This document shows, one piece after another, positions 10,101-18,386 of a stretch of 64,000 bases of DNA. Every line of letters starts with the position of its first letter. Position 1 is the first letter of the stretch. The position numbers were made by a program, and so were the translations under genes. The DNA lies in assembly GCA_016287755.1 (NCBI GenBank), contig JAEEWT010000012.1, positions 1 through 64,000 on the forward strand, given 5' to 3'. Under the pieces are notes generated by a model that worked only from the letters and a program-made list of their open reading frames with translations, made no database searches and was not told where the DNA came from. Origin of the DNA: Prevotella sp. (lineage in GTDB: Bacteria > Bacteroidota > Bacteroidia > Bacteroidales > Bacteroidaceae).

Positions 10101-10954
10101 CTGACAAGAATACTACAGATCCAGATATTAAGGAGGCTTATGGAAGGTATCTGAACATTCAGAACGTCATGGTAGTAGCAGGCCATCCGTATATGATTCA
10201 CCCGTCTATCGGTGCAGCTCCAGGTAACCCCGCAACCGTTTACATCAACGGTGTGAAGAAAATTGCTGTGGGTGAGGGGAAACAGTATGCATCTTATGAG
10301 GCTCTTGCTGAAGCAAATAAGGTGTCGAAGACTGTTTCTTCAAGAACAAGGACAAAGAAAGATGAAGATGGGAATATAACTTACGAGTATAGTGGTCCCG
10401 AGGTTTGGACAAATCCAGATACAGGTGCTTCTGGCGGACAATACTATTTCATTGGCAATATCAATGATGAGGTTAAAACTGTGGACGAAACTTCTGGAGA
10501 AGAAACAAGTGATCATGGAGCACAAGACATGCCTCTTCCTTCCTATTTCTTAGGTGTTATAGAAGGTCAAAAATATCCAAAGTATTACAAGAAGACCAAG
10601 GGTGGCGAAGGAAAATGGTCACAGTATTCTGCTATTATCCGTCCTGATGGCACCGCACTTGCCAACGTAGAAAGCTTGTATTTGAATAAAGTAAACTCCC
10701 CCACAGGAGGTTTAGCTAAGGGTGCTAACATTGAATTAGGTGCATGGGATTTCGATGATTCACACATTATCAATGAACATGCAATCACTACTATTATTGA
10801 AGAGGCTCTTGAAAAAGATCCAGCAACCCCAATCGTTCACATGAATGTGGTGTATAACATCAAGGGTGAGATGGTACGTTCAGACTCTAGTTCTATTGAA
10901 GGACTCCCCAAGGGAATCTATATCGTGAATGGTAAGAAGTACTTAGTAAAGTAA
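7142..10954 (+). CDS. BspA-like leucine-rich-repeat secreted protein (1270 aa)
   Basis: A signal peptide (residues 1-20, cleavage after AKA) leads into a long extracellular protein. Residues about 465-655 hold BspA-type (LRR_5) repeats, seen as units such as IGDYAFHHTAIKSLLLPSS, VGDNAFATCPEL, FGNYVFSQCPAL and IGSYAFRFCFSIHQITIP. Proteins of this family bind host matrix proteins or other bacteria at the cell surface. The regions before and after the repeats are not recognised. The C-terminus (YNIKGEMV, then GIYIVNGKKYLVK) is the same type of tail as in the protein at 1141-5979, resembling type IX secretion sorting signals. A small companion gene follows after 18 nt. The start matches a signal peptide and lies after a long leader. 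Confidence 0.85.
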   Translation: MKRILLLLMTLVLAVSGAKAAITISSASVKVGNTTYQGYCISGAQEGEIAQFLNGSASVSGVSPEQLKSAEYIKVGSSSSPNVLGDADLAAFEKLSAAKYLDIDGSTLATGANIASIKAGPAIEAVTLPNGLSKADVNAAGAALTACNSNFGSCLSLNAEMETVQKTFYPYTIGGVEYNYTGDLSALTDNGDGTYTYNVTSIERDLSNAEGYPVLTYKNTDLNYMAFTTNEGEIVMTDMGGWQRKDVKVSKFGVKVQGSAGSYYYVNPFTGDNVPIADESNIQTAQGNTFIIVDFSPDYKTYPMEGNGRFKYQYTNLAGETVFTDESTTPDDDMKITLPCNETVTITPETRTITQPKEGGDCEAIAYVNKAGTLYKATSLDSNDVLSVTDVVISGNINNGDISQGGYSGNSSDDPQYAKGDTDKYESNGAIPAFAFNSSSAPIKSVDIGDAVIDDYKHLRALSSCTTKLKSVVFPKTLDKIPNYCCYSSGIGEGCCNLSNVVFPTKSTTLTIGDYAFHHTAIKSLLLPSSVTGVGDNAFATCPELYDVEMEGLDDKCTFGNYVFSQCPALQHVTLSEGVQNIGDYMFNQCGLLESIRIPSTCKEIGSYAFRFCFSIHQITIPEGVELIKLYAFEGAGLTDIYVMASTPASVPKIYAMAPDDNGNGGPSTFSYQRTTGNNTVPQYHRGDMRNAEYDEVMTWYQEEQSGAEGLGTGNCLTALHYPESMKPFYEAIDVSKFYKNGELDDVVNWKTKEQYLNLLEGDRKTYVEHELNNLTLDTNSQAYDFGVDKEGNPILYEYLPQAYAVNPYVTMGHQDDPMGPDKDGRYYPNQHDYWVRMVAGATGSQSGGTENVASQWGWRQFPLSSSIESIGETPFEKEYDDTWYTMAFPWRMIDNQLFSAFNQKMEIVEFVGAELLEDETSSTETVKKYNLVFHFDEVADTYYMDDNDVEYSRERDGERLDAAGHKLYVYTNKKTGDVIQAPDPLPDKNTTDPDIKEAYGRYLNIQNVMVVAGHPYMIHPSIGAAPGNPATVYINGVKKIAVGEGKQYASYEALAEANKVSKTVSSRTRTKKDEDGNITYEYSGPEVWTNPDTGASGGQYYFIGNINDEVKTVDETSGEETSDHGAQDMPLPSYFLGVIEGQKYPKYYKKTKGGEGKWSQYSAIIRPDGTALANVESLYLNKVNSPTGGLAKGANIELGAWDFDDSHIINEHAITTIIEEALEKDPATPIVHMNVVYNIKGEMVRSDSSSIEGLPKGIYIVNGKKYLVK

Positions 10955-10972
10955 TCAAAAGGAGGACATAGT

Positions 10973-11233
10973 ATGAAAAAGAAATATGTAAATCCGATTA
11001 CTGAGATCTTTGGTTCGGAACTATCAGATATGGTTTGTGCCAGTCAGACAACAGTCGTTACTGGTGGAGCCAATTGGGGTGGTGAAGGTGAATATGCTCC
11101 TGATGATTGGATCAATGAAGGCCAAACAGGCGGTGATACTGGTGGTTATACTACAACACCTATAGAGGATGATGATGGATTGGATCTGCCCAGCCGCGGT
11201 AAAGCCTGGGGTGATCTCTGGGACTGGGACTAA
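10973..11233 (+). CDS. Small acidic companion protein (86 aa), type 2
   Basis: Unknown function. It opens MKKKYVNPITEIFGSELSDM and ends SRGKAWGDLWDWD, with a Gly/Thr-rich acidic middle. No signal peptide or membrane helix is seen. It matches the 73-aa protein at 6014 in position, opening motif and W/D-rich end, though the middle parts differ. It sits 18 nt behind the LRR gene, preceded by AAAAGGAGG, an unusually good ribosome-binding site for this phylum, which supports real translation. The terminator at 11298-11327 follows. Confidence 0.75.
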   Translation: MKKKYVNPITEIFGSELSDMVCASQTTVVTGGANWGGEGEYAPDDWINEGQTGGDTGGYTTTPIEDDDGLDLPSRGKAWGDLWDWD

Positions 11234-11297
11234 GATGTAAGAAATATGAATTGTAAACCTTAATATCCCAACAAACTTGAGTTAATTATGTTACAGA

Positions 11298-11327
11298 AAG
11301 GGCGAGCCGTGAGGTCCGCCCTTTTTT
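11298..11327 (+). terminator. Terminator of the second cassette
   Basis: AAGGGCGAGCC pairs with GGTCCGCCCTT around GTGA, followed by T6. The same GTGA-type loop is seen at 127-155, 6561-6587 and 11719-11742. Confidence 0.85.
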
Positions 11328-11821
11328 GTCATGTATACATGCATGCCGCAATTAAACGAATACCGATTGCAAACATCTAACTTATAAAAGTCCATTTTTG
11401 ACCTGCTAATCCAAAGAATGCGTAGAAGAAAATATACGTGGAAACAGGGAAAAATGGGGCTAAACAAGTGAAAAAGTTGTGCAGATGTAGCATAGAGGGG
11501 TTTCATTTGTAGAAAATCGACTGTTTACACTAAAAATAAAGTTGCTGTAACAAGAAATGAAGAATAGTTTGGAAAATGTTGCTATCTTTGCAGCGGAATT
11601 CTAAGAAAAGGGTTCAATATTGAAGATTGTTTAGCAGTTAGTTATATATGTTATGTTTTGGTTTTTAAATTATATTTAGAAGTTTTTATTAGGTTATTTT
11701 GTTAGTTATGTTGTATCCAGCGTGGGCCGTGAGGTCGACGCTGTTTTTTTCGACTTTTTTCGATGGGCCTCGTGCCCGTCACAACTATTTACTAATTTAT
11801 ACCATTAAATATATATGTAAG
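11328..11821 (+). other. Spacer and leader of the TPR regulator
   Basis: No gene is seen. A -7 element TATCTTTG lies at 11583-11590, so transcription should begin near 11597, giving a leader of about 225 nt that contains a terminator-like hairpin. Confidence 0.6.
11719..11750 (+). terminator. Terminator-like hairpin inside the regulator leader
   Basis: AGCGT pairs with ACGCT, closed by GGCC/GGTC around GTGA, and followed by GTTTTTTT. It lies between the promoter and the start codon, so it may be an attenuator or may end a short RNA of about 150 nt. Confidence 0.6.
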
Positions 11822-13390
11822 ATGAAAAAGAAAAGATTGTTTATGACAATGTTTGCAGCGGCAACACTATTCCTCCTCGTGGGCTGTAGGACCGACCGCG
11901 AACAACTCACGGAGATCAACCGTCTTTTGAACGACAACAAGCTCGACTCGGCACAGATGTGTCTGAACAGCATTACCCTCTCCGACCTGTCGGAAAAGGA
12001 CAAGCCACTGTACCTTCTGGCTACGGTCAAGCTGAACCACCTGCAGTACCGCCCCATCGCCTCCGATACGATTATCCGCTACTGCATCGACGAGTTCACA
12101 AGAACAGGCGACAAGGAGCGATTGGCTGAGAGTCTGTATTACCAGGCTGTGACCGATTATGAAGACGGTCATGTGGCAAAGGCCTTCGAGGAGATGAAGA
12201 AGGCGGAGAACGAAGCCCATGGCATTTCCGACCTCACCGTGCGCCACAAAATCATCGAGTGCCTTACCGATTGGAACATGTCCGAGCACCAGTACCAGCT
12301 GGCCATGGAGTATGGCCGCCAGAACCTCGTCCTGTCTTCCATGGCGGGTAACAACAACTGGATTGCCTATGCCCTGGTGTTCATCTCACAGATTCATGCT
12401 GGCTTGGGCCAACGTGACAGCGCCAGTCATTACCTCGACAAGTGCATTTCGTATATCTCTGAGGTACCCGACTCCCAGCGCGTGGATTTCTACAACTACA
12501 TCGCCGCCCTCACCATGAAAGACGATCTCCCCACCGCCCAGTCGTATGCCATGAAGAGTAATGCCATCCGTCCCAACAGCGTAGGGTACATCACCCTGGC
12601 GCAGATTCGTTACCGTGAGGGCAACCAAGCAGCCGCCGACAGTCTGTGTACAAACGCCTACTATTTGGCAAAAACCCCAGAAGAGCGCATCTATGTGCTG
12701 CAGACCGCCATGAAACTCTTTGAGCTGCAGAACCGTCACGACCGCGCTTATCTCACCTCCAAAATGCTGATAAAAGCCAAGGAGAACGAGGCTCGGCTCC
12801 GTGAGGAGCACGATGTGCGCAATGTGCAGAGTTCGTTCGACAACAAGATCAGGGACCTGCGTTTCCGTCAGACATTCTTCTACGCCTTCCTCCTCGCCGT
12901 CCTCCTTGCCCTCATCTTCCTCGCCCGCAGCATACAGCACCGCCTCCGTCTGAACAAAAAGAGTAGTCAGATCATGCAGAACCAGCTGCTTATTAACCAT
13001 TACGAAGAGAAGATTCACGAATTGGAGCAGTCGGACAAGGATAAGAGCGAAGAATTAGAAGTTCTCAACAAGGATTTGGCTGAAGTCAAGAAGCGTCAAA
13101 CCCTCCAGCTTGCCAAGGGCAAGCAATATTACGACCATATTGTCAATGGTGGAACGGCCTATCAATGGAACAAACCCGAATATATCGATTTTATCGAGTA
13201 CTATAAGGTTCTCGACATCGCTTTTGTCTCGAAACTGGAGAAAGAGTTTAAAGACTTATCGCCCCGTCAGAAATTATACATGATTTTGTTTGAGATGGGG
13301 AAGGATAGTATGGAGGTAAAAAGAATTTTGGGAGTAGCCGATGGAACGATGAGATCGATAAAATCAAGAGTAAAATCTCAAAAACTATAG
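11822..13390 (+). CDS. Membrane-bound TPR regulator with C-terminal HTH (522 aa)
   Basis: The N-terminus MKKKRLFMTMFAAATLFLLVGC is a lipoprotein-type signal (lipobox LVGC). Residues about 25-340 look like tetratricopeptide repeats. A membrane helix (FFYAFLLAVLLALIFLA) lies near 352-372, followed by a coiled coil (HELEQSDKDKSEELEVLNKD) and a LuxR-like helix-turn-helix at the end (LSPRQKLYMILFEMG, then VADGTMRSIKSRV). The topology would be TPR sensor outside the inner membrane and DNA-binding domain inside. This is a known Bacteroidetes layout of one-component regulators, but the signal and targets are unknown. Position suggests control of the giant-protein cassettes or of the gene at 13586. 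An upstream ATG at 11699 keeps the frame open, but it lies before the hairpin at 11719 and lacks a signal peptide, so 11822 is chosen. Confidence 0.75.
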   Translation: MKKKRLFMTMFAAATLFLLVGCRTDREQLTEINRLLNDNKLDSAQMCLNSITLSDLSEKDKPLYLLATVKLNHLQYRPIASDTIIRYCIDEFTRTGDKERLAESLYYQAVTDYEDGHVAKAFEEMKKAENEAHGISDLTVRHKIIECLTDWNMSEHQYQLAMEYGRQNLVLSSMAGNNNWIAYALVFISQIHAGLGQRDSASHYLDKCISYISEVPDSQRVDFYNYIAALTMKDDLPTAQSYAMKSNAIRPNSVGYITLAQIRYREGNQAAADSLCTNAYYLAKTPEERIYVLQTAMKLFELQNRHDRAYLTSKMLIKAKENEARLREEHDVRNVQSSFDNKIRDLRFRQTFFYAFLLAVLLALIFLARSIQHRLRLNKKSSQIMQNQLLINHYEEKIHELEQSDKDKSEELEVLNKDLAEVKKRQTLQLAKGKQYYDHIVNGGTAYQWNKPEYIDFIEYYKVLDIAFVSKLEKEFKDLSPRQKLYMILFEMGKDSMEVKRILGVADGTMRSIKSRVKSQKL

Positions 13391-13464
13391 GCTTACACGT
13401 TGCAAATCCATGATTTATTCGCATGGAATACAAACGAAACATCTTAGTTTAGAGCAAATTACAC

Positions 13465-13523
13465 AATATTACCATGCAACACCTCATTAAAAAAAGATGA
13501 GGAATTTGTTGCATGGTATTATT
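13465..13523. repeat. Long imperfect palindrome before the DUF3244-like gene
   Basis: AATATTACCATGCAAC (13465-13480) is inverted at 13508-13523 with one mismatch, and CCTCAT/ATGAGG pair inside. The promoter of the next gene begins 8 bp after it. There is no T-run, so it is not a typical terminator; it may be an operator or a small mobile repeat. Confidence 0.7.
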
Positions 13524-13531
13524 ATTGGTTG

Positions 13532-13539
13532 TACTTTTG
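13532..13539 (+). promoter_or_regulatory. -7 promoter element TACTTTTG
   Basis: TACTTTTG lies 46 bp before the start codon at 13586. No correctly spaced TTTG is seen upstream. Confidence 0.5.
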
Positions 13540-13585
13540 TCGGCGTAAACTATAAACCTACTTTTATTATTAATTAATTATTGTA

Positions 13586-13975
13586 ATGAAAAGAACAATT
13601 GTATGTGCTGCTGTGGCAGCTATGATTGCTTTCCCAATGAGTGCATTGGCAAGCGCACCCTTTATGGGTCCTACTGATGGTGATGATGAAATACCTATTA
13701 TTGTGCACGGTCCGCACAGAGGACCGCGCATCGCACCTGCGGTAAGAGTTGAATTTAACGAGGATGCCGGAACGGTAGTTGTAACATTCAACAAAGCTGC
13801 AACTGACGTGACAATGTTAGTTTGCAAGAACGACGTAGGAGTAATGGACTACTATATAGGAGACACTTCGGCAGGAAGTGAATACGAAATTCCGCTTTAT
13901 GACGAGGACACAGAGGGAATGGTTCTCTATTTCGTTTCTGCAGGAGAGGTCTTTTTTGTCAATTCCTTGGATTAA
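13586..13975 (+). CDS. DUF3244-like small secreted protein (129 aa)
   Basis: A signal peptide (residues 1-24, cleavage near ALA/SA) precedes a compact beta-rich domain with a conserved-looking core VRVEFNEDAGTVVVTFNKAATDV. This pattern fits the DUF3244 family of small Bacteroidales exported proteins, whose function is not established. The gene stands alone between a long palindrome with a promoter and a strong terminator, so it is likely its own transcription unit. Control by the adjacent membrane TPR regulator is possible but not shown. Confidence 0.7.
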   Translation: MKRTIVCAAVAAMIAFPMSALASAPFMGPTDGDDEIPIIVHGPHRGPRIAPAVRVEFNEDAGTVVVTFNKAATDVTMLVCKNDVGVMDYYIGDTSAGSEYEIPLYDEDTEGMVLYFVSAGEVFFVNSLD

Positions 13976-14017
13976 ATTCTATTAAAAACACCAGCATCCT
14001 CAATGGATGAACGCGGG

Positions 14018-14057
14018 GTGTGCCATGATTGAGACAGTCATTGGCACACTTTTTTTG
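14018..14057 (+). terminator. Rho-independent terminator
   Basis: GTGTGCCATGA pairs with TCATTGGCACAC (one bulge), followed by T8. It ends the small secreted gene. Confidence 0.85.
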
Positions 14058-14091
14058 TTTCTATTTGTTTCGTGGGGTAAACAAAAAATAA

Positions 14092-14118
14092 GGAGCAATG
14101 TCTCACGACATTGCCCCC
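14092..14118. other. Second hairpin in the spacer
   Basis: GCAATGTC pairs with GACATTGC, flanked by GG/CC. Read on the minus strand it has a GTGA loop followed by a T-rich stretch, so it may be a terminator for that strand, although no minus-strand gene is visible. Confidence 0.5.
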
Positions 14119-14342
14119 CCAGTAGAATCTATAACAATTTTACTACTGATCACAAGTTTATGATTTCTCAAGAACTGTGAACGAGTGCAAAATTACGATT
14201 TATTTTGATATGTTTCTTCATCATAAGTTACATGCTCTTTGTTTTTTCGACAGATTTTATTAAAAACAGGGCAAAAATGGGGGAAAATACACAAAAACGA
14301 AAAAAAATGAAACATTTATAAAAGTATTCGACTTTTTTTCCA

Positions 14343-14350
14343 TAACTTTG
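14343..14350 (+). promoter_or_regulatory. -7 promoter element TAACTTTG
   Basis: It lies 24 bp before the start of the hybrid two-component gene, leaving a short leader. Confidence 0.55.
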
Positions 14351-14373
14351 CAGCATTCAATTTTACTACATCC

Positions 14374-17300
14374 ATGAGACGGAATATATTTATAGTTATG
14401 TTGTTTCTTGCCGTTGGTGTGTTTGCACAGACGGGAAGACTCTTTACTACGAGCGATAAACTATCGAGCAGCGTTATCAACCAGGTGTTCCAGGATCAGA
14501 AGGGACGTATCTGGATTACGACACTGAACGGACTGAACGTTTATGATGGTTACACCTTCCGCACCTTTAAGAAATCAAGGGGACTGGCCAACAACAGCGT
14601 GAACTGCATCATGCAGACGCGTAAGGGCGCTATATATATAGGTATGGCCAACGCACTGCAACGCTACGAGAGCAGCGGGTTTACCGATATCCCCATGATT
14701 GACCGCTCAGGACAGAAGGTGGCGGCGTTTGTGACAGACATCATAGAACGTACCAATGGCGAGATCTTGATTACCACCTCGGGCTACGGCATCTACCGCA
14801 TGGACGACGACATGAAGAAGGCACACCAGCTGGAAGGCGTGTTTGCCGACTTGAAACACTCGCACCGCATTGCCGAAGACAACGGTAAGCGCCTTTGGGT
14901 GGTGACTGAAGATAACGGGGTGTTTATGTTCAACGAGGCCAGCCGACGACAGTTTATGCACATGGGAGACCAGAAGCGGCAGCTGACATCGGTGTGTGTG
15001 GATATGAACAACCGGGTATATGTGGGCAGCAGTAACAACGGTTTATACCGCTTTGAGCCGCATAGCAGCGAAGGGTTCTTCCAGATTCCCTCAACTGTAG
15101 GGCTCCATATCGCCACGATTACCCTGAAACGCGACGGCAGTCTGCTGTTAGGCTGCGACGGACAGGGCGTGAAGCAATACAACGTGAAAGACGGGGCTGT
15201 GGGCACCATATCGTATGTGAGCTCAGAGATCGACCTGAACAAGAGCAAGGCCGTGAGCGTGTTAGAGGACATGAGCGGTAACCTATGGATTGGTTTGCTG
15301 CAGAAGGGTGTGTATATGCAGCCCGTGCGTCCGAACAGCTTTGGCTACTTAGGTAGGAAGATCGGTGCGAAGAACACCATTGGCGACGCCTGCGTGATGT
15401 GCGTGATGAAGACCCGCGACGGAATCCTGTGGGTGGCCGGCGATAACGACGGTCTGTATGCCATCTCGCCCGATAACCAGCAGGTGCGGCACTTCCGACT
15501 GGAGCAACCGGGTGAGCCCCCCGTAACGGTGTTGGGCATGGCCGAAGACAGTAAGGGGCGCCTCTGGGTGGGCACCTACCGCAACGGCGCAGGATGGGTT
15601 GACAAGCAGAGCGGTACCTACCACCGACTGCCATCGACGCAGAACGAGATGGAGAGCGTGTTTGACGTGGTGGTAGGAAGAGATGATGTGCTGTGGATTG
15701 GCAGCATGGGCAGCGGACTGAAGCGCGTGGATTTGAAGAACAACGAGGAAAGGACATACCGGTCGCAGCTGAGCACCAACAGCGACAGCCTGAGCAACTG
15801 TCTGATGAACGACTATATCGCCCAGCTCCAGCTGTCGCCCGACGGCAAGCGCCTGTATGTGGGCACCTGTATCGGACTGGCCTGTCTTGATCTGCCCTCG
15901 AACAACTGGACCAACGTGTTCAACACCAACGGTATTATCCGCGACATACAGATCAACACCATCCAGGAGGATGCGAAGGGAAGGATATGGGCAGGAACGA
16001 GCGAAGGACTATACTGCTACGACCTGAAGTCGCGGAAGATAGAGGTGTATAACAAGCGGTCGGGACTGGCCGATGAGTATATCGCAGGTATCGAGATATC
16101 ACCCAAGGGTAAGATATGGGTGAGCACCGGACACGGACTGAGTCAGATGGACCCTGAGACGGGTAAGACCATCAACTACTTCGCCGACGACGGACTGCAG
16201 GACAATGAGTTCTCGGAGGGTGTATCGTTTGCCGACAACAACGGAAACCTGATCTTCGGCGGTATGCAGGGTATTACCTGGTTCAAGCCAGCCGACCTCC
16301 ACCCCATCAAGCGGAAGTTCTCGGTGCACATCACCGGTATGCGCATCAACGGCATCGATGTGCGCGCAGGACAGAAGTCGGGCAGCTACGTCATCACCGA
16401 CAGTACGGTAATCAACTCGAACCGCTTCGAGCTGGACCATCAGGACAACTCGTTCTCGCTGAACCTCTCTACCCTGACGTTCGACTATCCCGACCATATC
16501 ACCTATGAATACAGCATTAACGGTGAGCCGTGGATTACCATGCCCCCGGGCACACACGAGCTCACGTTCAGTCATATGCCCTCAGGCACCTACCGTTTCC
16601 GCGTGAAGGCCATCATCAGCGACACCGAATCGGAGATCAAGGAGTTTACGGTGAAGATACACCCCGTGTGGTATCTCTCCACCTGGGCCCGTCTGCTCTA
16701 CTTCCTGCTGTTGGCTTTGGGAGCATATCTGTATCTTACCTACCGCCGCCGCCAGGAACAGGCTCACCTGCGCCTGCAGGAGCATATCCATGCCGAGGAG
16801 ATGAGCGAGGCCAAGCTGCGGTTCTTCATGAATATCAGTCATGAGATACGCACGCCGATGACCTTGATTCTCACGCCTATCATGTCGCTGATCAAGGAGG
16901 ACACCGATCCGCACCGCCACGGGGTATATAAGACCGTTCAACGCAATGCGGAGCGTATTCTGCACCTGATTAACCAGATGATGGACCTGCGGAAGATTGA
17001 GAAGGGACAGATGATGATGCGCATGAGCGAGACCGACTTCGTATCGTTCGTGCAGGACCTGTACTCGCTCTTCGAGGTGCAGGCCCGCAGTAAGAATATC
17101 CAACTGAGCTATGTGCACGACACCGACCGTCTGCCGGTATGGATCGACCGCAAGAACTTCGACAAGGTGGTGGTGAACCTACTGTCGAACGCCTTTAAGT
17201 TCACGCCCCCGGGAGGAAAGGTGGAAATCAGGATGGAGCACAACGAGAAAGAGGCGAAGCTGTTTATCAAGGATACGGGCGAGGGTATTCCAGCTGATAA

Positions 17301-18384
17301 GATGGAGAAGATTTTCGAACGCTTCTATCAGACCACTTCGACGGTGAACGACATGAATATCGGTACGGGTATCGGACTCGACCTGACACGGTCGTTGGTG
17401 GAGCTGCACCACGGTAACATCAGCGTGAAGAACAACACCGACGGTAAGGGCTGCGAGTTCACCGTGACCATCCCCTTAGGAAACAGTCACCTGAAACCCG
17501 AGGAGATGATCATGGAGAGTCAGCAGGACGAGGAGACGCTGCATGAGCTGGAGAGCATCATGGAGCCGCAGGACACCGAACTGGAGGCGATGCTACAGAA
17601 CCGTAAGGATCTGTTCGTGGTGGTAGTGGAGGATGACAACGAGATTGCCGAATACCTGCGCACCGAACTGGAACGCGACTACACCGTGAGGACATTCACC
17701 AACGGTAAGGAGGCCTTGCCCGTGATTCTGACACAGGTGCCTGATGTGGTGATCAGCGACGTGATGATGCCCGAGATGGACGGAAATACACTCTGTTCGC
17801 GCATCAAGGCGAACGTGAACACCAACCATGTACCCGTAGTGCTGCTCACCGCCAAGAACCGCGACGAGGACCGTCTGCAGGGCTTGGAAACAGGTGCCGA
17901 CGCCTACTTGGTGAAGCCGTTCAACATGGAGATTCTCAGACGTACCATCATTAACCTGACTGAAGCCCGCAAGGTGATGCGGTTCAAGTACACCGGGAAC
18001 GAGAGTCAGGAGAACATGGTGGAAGACGTGAAGATGAAGTCGCCCGACGAGAAGCTGCTGGAGCGCGTAATGAACGTGATTAACAAGAATATCAACAACT
18101 CCGACCTGAGTGTGGACATGATTGCCGACGAGGTGGGTATCAGTCGTGTACACCTGCACCGGAAGATGAAGGAGCTGACGAACCAGACACCGCACGACTT
18201 TATCCGTAACCTGCGACTGAAGCAGGCGGCTAACCTGCTGGCTAACCAGCATCAGAACGTCACCGAGGTGATGTACGCCTGCGGATTCAGTAATGCGGCT
18301 TCGTTCTCCACCATTTTCAAGAAGTTCTACGGTATGTCGCCGAGGGACTATATGAAGGAGCATTCGGAGATGAAAGAGGATTAA
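14374..18384 (+). CDS. Hybrid two-component system regulator (1336 aa)
   Basis: This is a one-chain sensor-regulator of the type controlling glycan-use loci in Bacteroidetes. In order: signal peptide (1-19); beta-propeller repeats with many IWxGT-like motifs (about 20-620); a Y_Y_Y domain (about 640-760); a membrane helix (LLYFLLLALGAYLYL); a HisKA domain with ISHEIRTP, phospho-acceptor His823; an ATPase domain with N-box NLLSNAFKFTP and DTGEGIP; a receiver domain with Asp1129 in ISDVMMPEMDG; and an AraC-type DNA-binding domain at the end. The periplasmic part would sense an oligosaccharide and the C-terminus would act on DNA. The next gene starts 2 nt after the stop, so the PIG-L and probably the esterase genes form one operon with it. 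No SusC/SusD pair is present nearby, so its target locus may be elsewhere or be these genes plus the XylE-like transporter. Confidence 0.93.
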   Translation: MRRNIFIVMLFLAVGVFAQTGRLFTTSDKLSSSVINQVFQDQKGRIWITTLNGLNVYDGYTFRTFKKSRGLANNSVNCIMQTRKGAIYIGMANALQRYESSGFTDIPMIDRSGQKVAAFVTDIIERTNGEILITTSGYGIYRMDDDMKKAHQLEGVFADLKHSHRIAEDNGKRLWVVTEDNGVFMFNEASRRQFMHMGDQKRQLTSVCVDMNNRVYVGSSNNGLYRFEPHSSEGFFQIPSTVGLHIATITLKRDGSLLLGCDGQGVKQYNVKDGAVGTISYVSSEIDLNKSKAVSVLEDMSGNLWIGLLQKGVYMQPVRPNSFGYLGRKIGAKNTIGDACVMCVMKTRDGILWVAGDNDGLYAISPDNQQVRHFRLEQPGEPPVTVLGMAEDSKGRLWVGTYRNGAGWVDKQSGTYHRLPSTQNEMESVFDVVVGRDDVLWIGSMGSGLKRVDLKNNEERTYRSQLSTNSDSLSNCLMNDYIAQLQLSPDGKRLYVGTCIGLACLDLPSNNWTNVFNTNGIIRDIQINTIQEDAKGRIWAGTSEGLYCYDLKSRKIEVYNKRSGLADEYIAGIEISPKGKIWVSTGHGLSQMDPETGKTINYFADDGLQDNEFSEGVSFADNNGNLIFGGMQGITWFKPADLHPIKRKFSVHITGMRINGIDVRAGQKSGSYVITDSTVINSNRFELDHQDNSFSLNLSTLTFDYPDHITYEYSINGEPWITMPPGTHELTFSHMPSGTYRFRVKAIISDTESEIKEFTVKIHPVWYLSTWARLLYFLLLALGAYLYLTYRRRQEQAHLRLQEHIHAEEMSEAKLRFFMNISHEIRTPMTLILTPIMSLIKEDTDPHRHGVYKTVQRNAERILHLINQMMDLRKIEKGQMMMRMSETDFVSFVQDLYSLFEVQARSKNIQLSYVHDTDRLPVWIDRKNFDKVVVNLLSNAFKFTPPGGKVEIRMEHNEKEAKLFIKDTGEGIPADKMEKIFERFYQTTSTVNDMNIGTGIGLDLTRSLVELHHGNISVKNNTDGKGCEFTVTIPLGNSHLKPEEMIMESQQDEETLHELESIMEPQDTELEAMLQNRKDLFVVVVEDDNEIAEYLRTELERDYTVRTFTNGKEALPVILTQVPDVVISDVMMPEMDGNTLCSRIKANVNTNHVPVVLLTAKNRDEDRLQGLETGADAYLVKPFNMEILRRTIINLTEARKVMRFKYTGNESQENMVEDVKMKSPDEKLLERVMNVINKNINNSDLSVDMIADEVGISRVHLHRKMKELTNQTPHDFIRNLRLKQAANLLANQHQNVTEVMYACGFSNAASFSTIFKKFYGMSPRDYMKEHSEMKED

Positions 18385-18386
18385 AA

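Noticed and set aside
11699..11821. Longer N-terminus of the TPR regulator
   Set aside because: It would start before a terminator-like hairpin and hide the lipoprotein signal; ATG 11822 fits far better.
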